Source of the DNA: a virus
Strand: one strand, 5' to 3'
Virus record (IMG/VR): IMGVR_UViG_3300030380_004180
Location: 1 to 30,945 of that record
DNA length: 30,945 nucleotides
In this document: positions 26,737 to 30,945 of the stretch, piece by piece
Position numbering within the stretch: the first letter of the stretch is position 1
Layout of the letters: every line of letters starts with the position of its first letter
Position numbers and translations under genes: made by a program
Notes under the pieces: model-generated
What the model saw: only the letters and a program-made list of their open reading frames with translations
Database searches by the model: none
Told to the model about the DNA's origin: nothing

Positions 26737-28553
26737 CCTAATGAAGCGTTTTCGTTTATTTTTCTGTCTAAATTTTGTTGTGTAGTTATATCATCTGAAA
26801 CAACAAATGCCTTTACAGGTTTTTTATCTTGTTGTCCAATTGTTTCTGCAAGTTGATTAATTGGAGATTGTCCGACCACATTTATTGCAGGTGCTTGACC
26901 CCTTGATGTGATTGATGCACTCCCTCCACTTTTTCCAGTTGAATCCGTAGAATTAATTGCTTGAACTTGTTTTGCCGTGAAAGCTGCTGCGATCCCTGCT
27001 TGTATAAATGGATAAGGTGGAAAGAAAGTTGTTACTGGAGAATCAGATGCAGATTTAAAAGTGTTTTGAACAGCACCAATCCCAGAAATAATAGCCGATG
27101 CAGTTGCTGCCGCTTTTCCAACTTTGGAATCTTTTCCTGCTACTGTTGCAATCAAATTACTTGTTGAAACTAATCCTTGCGCAATAAATTGATTTTTGTT
27201 TTCTTCAAGTTTTATTTTTTCTAATGCAAATTTTGCATCTGCTTTTGATTCTTCAGCCTTTTTACGCATCCTTTCAATAAAGTCAGCATCTTCTTTTTCT
27301 TTTGTTTCCTCATCTCTTTCCTTTTTATCTTCCTGAAGAAGAGTCAGAGTTTCTCTTAAACCTTCACCAACCACCCCTTGCTCTTTCATTTCTTCCTTTC
27401 TTAGCCTTATAGCTTCCCTCTGGAATGATTGAATGGTTGAAGAAACTTCTCTTTGTCTTTGTAGACTTTTTGCTCTTAATTTTTCAGCATCAGCTTCCAA
27501 TTCTGCTTGTTCTCTCTTATCTTCATTTGTTGATTCTCCGATTGAATTCTCAAGAGTTTTAGCTTCAACCAATAAATTAGCATTGTTGATTTCTCTCTGT
27601 GCAATTTGATCTTCGACAGCAAGTGCCTCTTTTAAAAATTTTATTCTTTCATCTACTGTGAATTTTTCTCTGTCATAAGCTTTGATTCGCAATTCATTTA
27701 CTCTGGTATTTGCTTTTTGTCGATCAACAATTAGCTTCCTTTCATCTTTTTCTGCCTTGATTCTGTTCTCTGCAATTTGATTTCCCAATTCAAATCCCTC
27801 CTTTACAGAATCCTTTGCATCATTAGCAGCATCTTTAACTCCATTTAATGCCAATTTAAAATCTTCTAAAGCACCCTTTGTATCTCTTCCAAAAAACTTC
27901 ACAATCGCACTTCCAAATTTTTGTATCGGATTAACCAGATCAACAAAAAATTGTTTCACTCCTTCAAAAGCTGTGCTTAATCTTGTTGTGGCTTTTGTTA
28001 CAAGGTCTTGACCTCTTTCTGTTTGAGTTAACATAGCAACAAAAGAACCAAGAGCAATTGCAATCGCACCAATCCCTGTTGAAATTAATGCAACTCTAAA
28101 TAAGCCTAATTGTACAATGTTGGCTTTTAGAATTTTTATTCCACTTTTAAACTGAGAAAATAAGCCAAAGGTTGCTCGATCTAAAAGTTTTGTAAAACCT
28201 GTTGCTTTCTCAACCTCCTTATTGTATTCAGATTGAGCCTTTTCTGTTTCTTTTAAGTTTGTTTTTGTTTTTTGAAGATTCTTGGAATACTTTGTTTTCT
28301 CAAGATTTAACTCTGCAACATCTGCTTTGTTCTCAGATATTCTCTGCCTTACCTCATTTAAGCTTTTCTTTAATGCTTTTTGTTTTGCAACTTGACCTTT
28401 GGGAGTTTTTACTAATTCCCTTTCCAATCTACTTAACTCTTGTTGAAAAAGAATTGTTTCCTCTTTGGCAGATTCAATATTGTCAGTAATTTTTTGAAGG
28501 TCTTTAGCTGCTTTTGCAACTTTAGCTTCAATTTCTATAATTCGCTTTGCCAT
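26733..28553 (-). CDS. Tail tape measure protein (606 aa)
   Basis: A 606-residue protein. Residues 1-118 are a long coiled coil; a hydrophobic segment at 149-175 (LGLFRVALISTGIGAIAIAL) follows; a second long coiled coil occupies about 250-455; and the C-terminal part is Ala/Gly-rich with hydrophobic stretches (SAIISGIGAVQNTF). This is the usual make-up of tape measures. At about 0.15 nm per residue it would set a tail of about 90 nm (inference). It overlaps the preceding small ORF by 19 nt and the protease gene by ATGA. Confidence 0.8.
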   Translation of the reverse strand: MAKRIIEIEAKVAKAAKDLQKITDNIESAKEETILFQQELSRLERELVKTPKGQVAKQKALKKSLNEVRQRISENKADVAELNLEKTKYSKNLQKTKTNLKETEKAQSEYNKEVEKATGFTKLLDRATFGLFSQFKSGIKILKANIVQLGLFRVALISTGIGAIAIALGSFVAMLTQTERGQDLVTKATTRLSTAFEGVKQFFVDLVNPIQKFGSAIVKFFGRDTKGALEDFKLALNGVKDAANDAKDSVKEGFELGNQIAENRIKAEKDERKLIVDRQKANTRVNELRIKAYDREKFTVDERIKFLKEALAVEDQIAQREINNANLLVEAKTLENSIGESTNEDKREQAELEADAEKLRAKSLQRQREVSSTIQSFQREAIRLRKEEMKEQGVVGEGLRETLTLLQEDKKERDEETKEKEDADFIERMRKKAEESKADAKFALEKIKLEENKNQFIAQGLVSTSNLIATVAGKDSKVGKAAATASAIISGIGAVQNTFKSASDSPVTTFFPPYPFIQAGIAAAFTAKQVQAINSTDSTGKSGGSASITSRGQAPAINVVGQSPINQLAETIGQQDKKPVKAFVVSDDITTQQNLDRKINENASLG

Positions 28554-28687
28554 AATTCTCTCTCAAAGATTCTGTATGCTTCTGTTGGACTTTCTGGTAA
28601 TTTGTTTTTTCCTAATGCTATACCAATATAACGACCTGTTAACTTGAATTTTTTAGATAGCATCAAAAGATCAAAAATTTGTTCCAT
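28535..28687 (-). CDS. Small protein upstream of tape measure (50 aa)
   Basis: A 50-codon ORF beginning MEQIFDLLMLSKKFKLTGRY. Its start shares a base with the stop of the large tail protein (TAATG), and its 3' end overlaps the tape measure by 19 nt. Helical, with a basic centre. Small proteins before the tape measure often help tail assembly, but the frameshift chaperone is elsewhere in this genome. The function is unknown. Confidence 0.6.
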   Translation of the reverse strand: MEQIFDLLMLSKKFKLTGRYIGIALGKNKLPESPTEAYRIFERELWQSEL

Positions 28688-30879
28688 TATATCGGTACGG
28701 AATTATCGGCTTTCACTTTATTTGAGTCTGCTTTAATGAATGGTTTATCAACTGTATCAGCCAAAAGAGATTCATCTGTTGTCAAAGTAAATTCTGAAAC
28801 TTCATTTATCAATTCAATTTTTGATTTTAAAGTTTGAAAATTTGTTTGAATACTGTTAATCCTATAAAGGTCTGTTCCAATGATGAATTTATTGTTCATT
28901 TCAAGATTCAAAATTATTCTTAATGGCAGGAACGCTTCCAATTTTATCAGCCTTCTGTTTGATTTGAAAATGTCAGATATGTAATTTTTGTAGAAACTTT
29001 CAAATAATGATTTCCTGAATGGCACATTTGCGTACTCACTCATTTCAGCAGAAAAATTAATTGTTTGTGAATCTGTTACAAATCTGGAATTTGAAGGTAT
29101 GTAATAATTTGATATTGTTGAAAAAAGGTTTCCTGTTGTTCTTATTGCAATAGAAGTTCCTCCTGTGATTTTTATTGGATAAAACAATAATGGTTTCCCC
29201 TTGAAGGTACTGTCATTTTTGTCAACCGCAAATCCAACTTGCACATCTGTATTTTGTCCACTTACTCCGATGTTTTGTAATCTTGTGAATTTAAAATGTT
29301 CAAAAGGTACTTCAATCTTATAATCATCTCCCTCTGAAGCTTTTGTTCCTTCGTTATCTCCTTTGTATGTGATTGACCCCCACTCTTTGTTTGTTACCTG
29401 TTTATGATTCTCTGCAAGTTTCATTTCCAAACCTTGATATCGCATTATAATTGATTTATATTGCTGTAAAGGTTCTAATGATGCTTGTGAATTATCTACA
29501 AAATCAGAAATGTTCCAATTGTTTGTGTTGTCTGCATAAAATTGATCCAAAGTTTTTACAACAATTTCATCTTTGTTATTTACAAAAGCTGTTAAATTAA
29601 ATAGTTTAAATAATCCTGTTAAGAAATCAATAACTTTAATTTCTGGAAGTTCATTTTCAACTGTTAATTTTTCATTTGTTGTTTGTGCTGTTCTTCCATC
29701 AAAAGTTACTGTTCTTACTTGAGTACCGATCTGTGGGAATGTAGGTGGAAATCTTTTTTTGATTGTGATCACTACATTGATCCCTGTTGGGTTTTCAAAT
29801 TCTGCAAAAAATTCATAAACTCCTTGTGGTAATTTTGGAGATTCAAACATTGAAAGCACATCTTGATTCCCTGATGCAATATTGTCATATCTTTCAAACT
29901 CTTCTCCATTTCTTTTTACAACAATATTATAGCCACTTATTGAAGATGTGGATTTAATGTCAAGAAAAAACTCCCTTGTGTGATAATGTTCATTTAAGGT
30001 GAATGTTGTAGATGTTATCGTATTGCCTAAATCCTCATCGCCTGTATTTCCTCTTAAATTTGTTAATCTAATTGGAACAACTTGTTTGTCAAATCTTGCT
30101 CCTTCTTTTTTGTGCAGCCACATATAAAGGTCAAAAAAATCTCCATTTGAAGAATCAAAGAAACCACCACTTGCAAACTTTATATTTGCAGAAAATCCTT
30201 TTGCTGTTGTGTAATGTTTTTCAATCGCTTTGATTATAGCATAAACCCTTACAGCAGGTTTAAATTGTGTATAACTTGGTCCTTGTACATTACTTGAATC
30301 TGTGCTTGGGTACAGGTTCTTTGAATCTTGAACTTCAGATGTTGAGTTATAAAAAACTTGATCTGTGTGTGTAATCAATGGAAACAAAATACCATCATCA
30401 ACAAACTCGCCATCTACATATTTGTCAACCCCTGCCTGCATCATTGAAACAACACTTGCAGGAGTATAATCAACAATTATGTCCTTCAACCCATCAAGAG
30501 TATCAATTTTATCCTCTCCCAAAAAGTCCTTGAGGTTTACGATTGATCCATAAAAGGTCAAAGAATAAGAAAGCGGACTTCCTCCTTTTAGTTTTGATCC
30601 TTGCAAGGAAATTCTTCCTTTTTTAAAAAGTTGATGATTTAAATAAATCTCTGCACTTTTTTTGATTCTTGTATCATAACCGATCACAGCAAAATCGTAA
30701 AAGTGTTTGAAGATTTTATTGTTTGAATCTGAAGCAGGAACATCAAAGGTTTTTGAAAAATCAGTAAATATTTTTCCGATGTCTCTTATTTCCTGAATGC
30801 TTTGTTTTATGGTTATTGATTCATCAGCAAACAATTCAACTTCTTTCCCTTCAATAAATAGTTGAATGTTTAAACTCAT
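28687..30879 (-). CDS. Large tail / baseplate-hub protein (730 aa)
   Basis: A 730-residue protein beginning MSLNIQLFIEGKEVELFADE. The segment SIQEIRDIGKIFTDFSKTFD, then VPASDSNNKIFKHFYDF (to about residue 64), is a mark of a tail protein family of Bacteroidota phages and prophages. The remainder is beta-rich, with IKVIDFLTGLFKLFNL near residue 420 and no recognised catalytic motif. The gene lies between the 328-residue tail gene and the tape measure, overlapping the former on the circle by ATGA. It is likely a distal tail or hub component. One codon differs between the two ends of the window. Confidence 0.7.
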   Translation of the reverse strand: MSLNIQLFIEGKEVELFADESITIKQSIQEIRDIGKIFTDFSKTFDVPASDSNNKIFKHFYDFAVIGYDTRIKKSAEIYLNHQLFKKGRISLQGSKLKGGSPLSYSLTFYGSIVNLKDFLGEDKIDTLDGLKDIIVDYTPASVVSMMQAGVDKYVDGEFVDDGILFPLITHTDQVFYNSTSEVQDSKNLYPSTDSSNVQGPSYTQFKPAVRVYAIIKAIEKHYTTAKGFSANIKFASGGFFDSSNGDFFDLYMWLHKKEGARFDKQVVPIRLTNLRGNTGDEDLGNTITSTTFTLNEHYHTREFFLDIKSTSSISGYNIVVKRNGEEFERYDNIASGNQDVLSMFESPKLPQGVYEFFAEFENPTGINVVITIKKRFPPTFPQIGTQVRTVTFDGRTAQTTNEKLTVENELPEIKVIDFLTGLFKLFNLTAFVNNKDEIVVKTLDQFYADNTNNWNISDFVDNSQASLEPLQQYKSIIMRYQGLEMKLAENHKQVTNKEWGSITYKGDNEGTKASEGDDYKIEVPFEHFKFTRLQNIGVSGQNTDVQVGFAVDKNDSTFKGKPLLFYPIKITGGTSIAIRTTGNLFSTISNYYIPSNSRFVTDSQTINFSAEMSEYANVPFRKSLFESFYKNYISDIFKSNRRLIKLEAFLPLRIILNLEMNNKFIIGTDLYRINSIQTNFQTLKSKIELINEVSEFTLTTDESLLADTVDKPFIKADSNKVKADNSVPI

Positions 30880-30945
30880 CGCACATCATTTATTTTGTTA
30901 AATGCAAATTCAAATCTAACAGTATAATTAGCAAGTTTGTCATTC
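30840..30945. repeat. Terminal redundancy, right copy
   Basis: This is the second copy of the 1-106 sequence. It carries the first codons of the large tail protein gene and the last codons of the 328-residue tail gene, exactly as at the left end. The two mismatches give a synonymous Gly codon change and a Lys here in place of the Glu encoded at the left end, at codons 11-12 of the tail protein. Confidence 0.9.
30876..30945 (-). CDS. 328-residue tail gene, 3' fragment (duplicate of left-end gene)
   Basis: The last 22 or so codons of the tail gene at 37-1023 are repeated here by terminal redundancy. The stop at 30876-30878 overlaps the ATG of the large tail protein (30877-30879) as ATGA, confirming the neighbour relation on the circle. 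Confidence 0.85.
   Translation of the reverse strand, partial: NDKLANYTVRFEFAFNKINDVR

Noticed and set aside
1-30945. Direct terminal repeats as physical genome ends
   Set aside because: The repeat is only 106 bp, ends at arbitrary points inside coding regions, and the circle restores perfect gene overlaps, so assembly overlap is simpler.

Overview
The window is one complete, circularly permuted genome of a tailed phage, most likely a siphovirus of a Flavobacteria-like (Bacteroidota) host. The last 106 bases repeat the first 106 with two mismatches, and the gene order reads across the join: a tail gene stops at 37 while the next tail gene starts at 40 (its right-hand copy is at 30879), giving an ATGA overlap. 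The unit is therefore about 30,839 bp. Every gene I can support is on the minus strand, so transcription runs from high to low coordinates and wraps around. The host assignment is inference. It rests on strong A+T richness, A-rich leaders mostly without Shine-Dalgarno sites, TAnnTTTG promoter boxes, and structural protein types I associate with Bacteroidota phages. I see no integrase, repressor, tRNA, CRISPR array or DNA polymerase, so a lytic phage that uses host polymerase is the simplest reading.

Layout in transcription order: (1) A replication, recombination and regulation block, 15486 down to 8930, holds a NinG-like HNH protein, a putative OB-fold or SSB-like pair, a DnaB/RecA-type helicase, a sigma-70-like factor, a PD-(D/E)XK nuclease, a RecB-like exonuclease, a DnaA-C-like DNA-binding protein and a ParB-like protein. 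(2) Two adjacent GT-A glycosyltransferases of TET-associated (TAGT) type lie at 8937-7481. (3) Terminase small and large subunits lie at 7384-5896. (4) Small accessory genes at 5847-4641 include a tandem paralogue pair with a repeated GCAA-loop hairpin. (5) The tail block, 4548 down to 37 and then 30879 down to 26733, holds a frameshifting tail assembly chaperone, tail completion proteins, a mucin-like Thr-rich virion protein, two more glycosyltransferases (one GT29/sialyltransferase-like), two tail proteins and the tape measure. (6) The head block, 26736-19158, holds an XkdF-type protease fusion, a Thr-rich decoration-like protein, scaffold, major capsid protein, a tube-like protein, portal and adaptor. 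(7) Fibre-like proteins and a lysis cassette with three membrane proteins and an M15 peptidase lie at 19158-15600. An 88% A+T intergenic region with a large inverted repeat (15487-15599) separates lysis from replication.

The most interesting feature is the glycosylation content. Four glycosyltransferase genes occupy about 9% of a 31 kb genome, and two of them are translationally coupled within the tail operon, directly downstream of a virion protein with a Thr-rich, mucin-like linker. A second virion protein has a regular APTTT-type repeat. Together they suggest a phage-encoded virion O-glycosylation system. This is a hypothesis from gene content and context only. A second theme is transcription. 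Host-type TAnnTTTG boxes precede replication genes, whereas CGT(T/C)ATA boxes lie 5 nt before the start codons of three structural genes, two of them just after strong terminators. This suggests a late promoter class read by the phage sigma factor.
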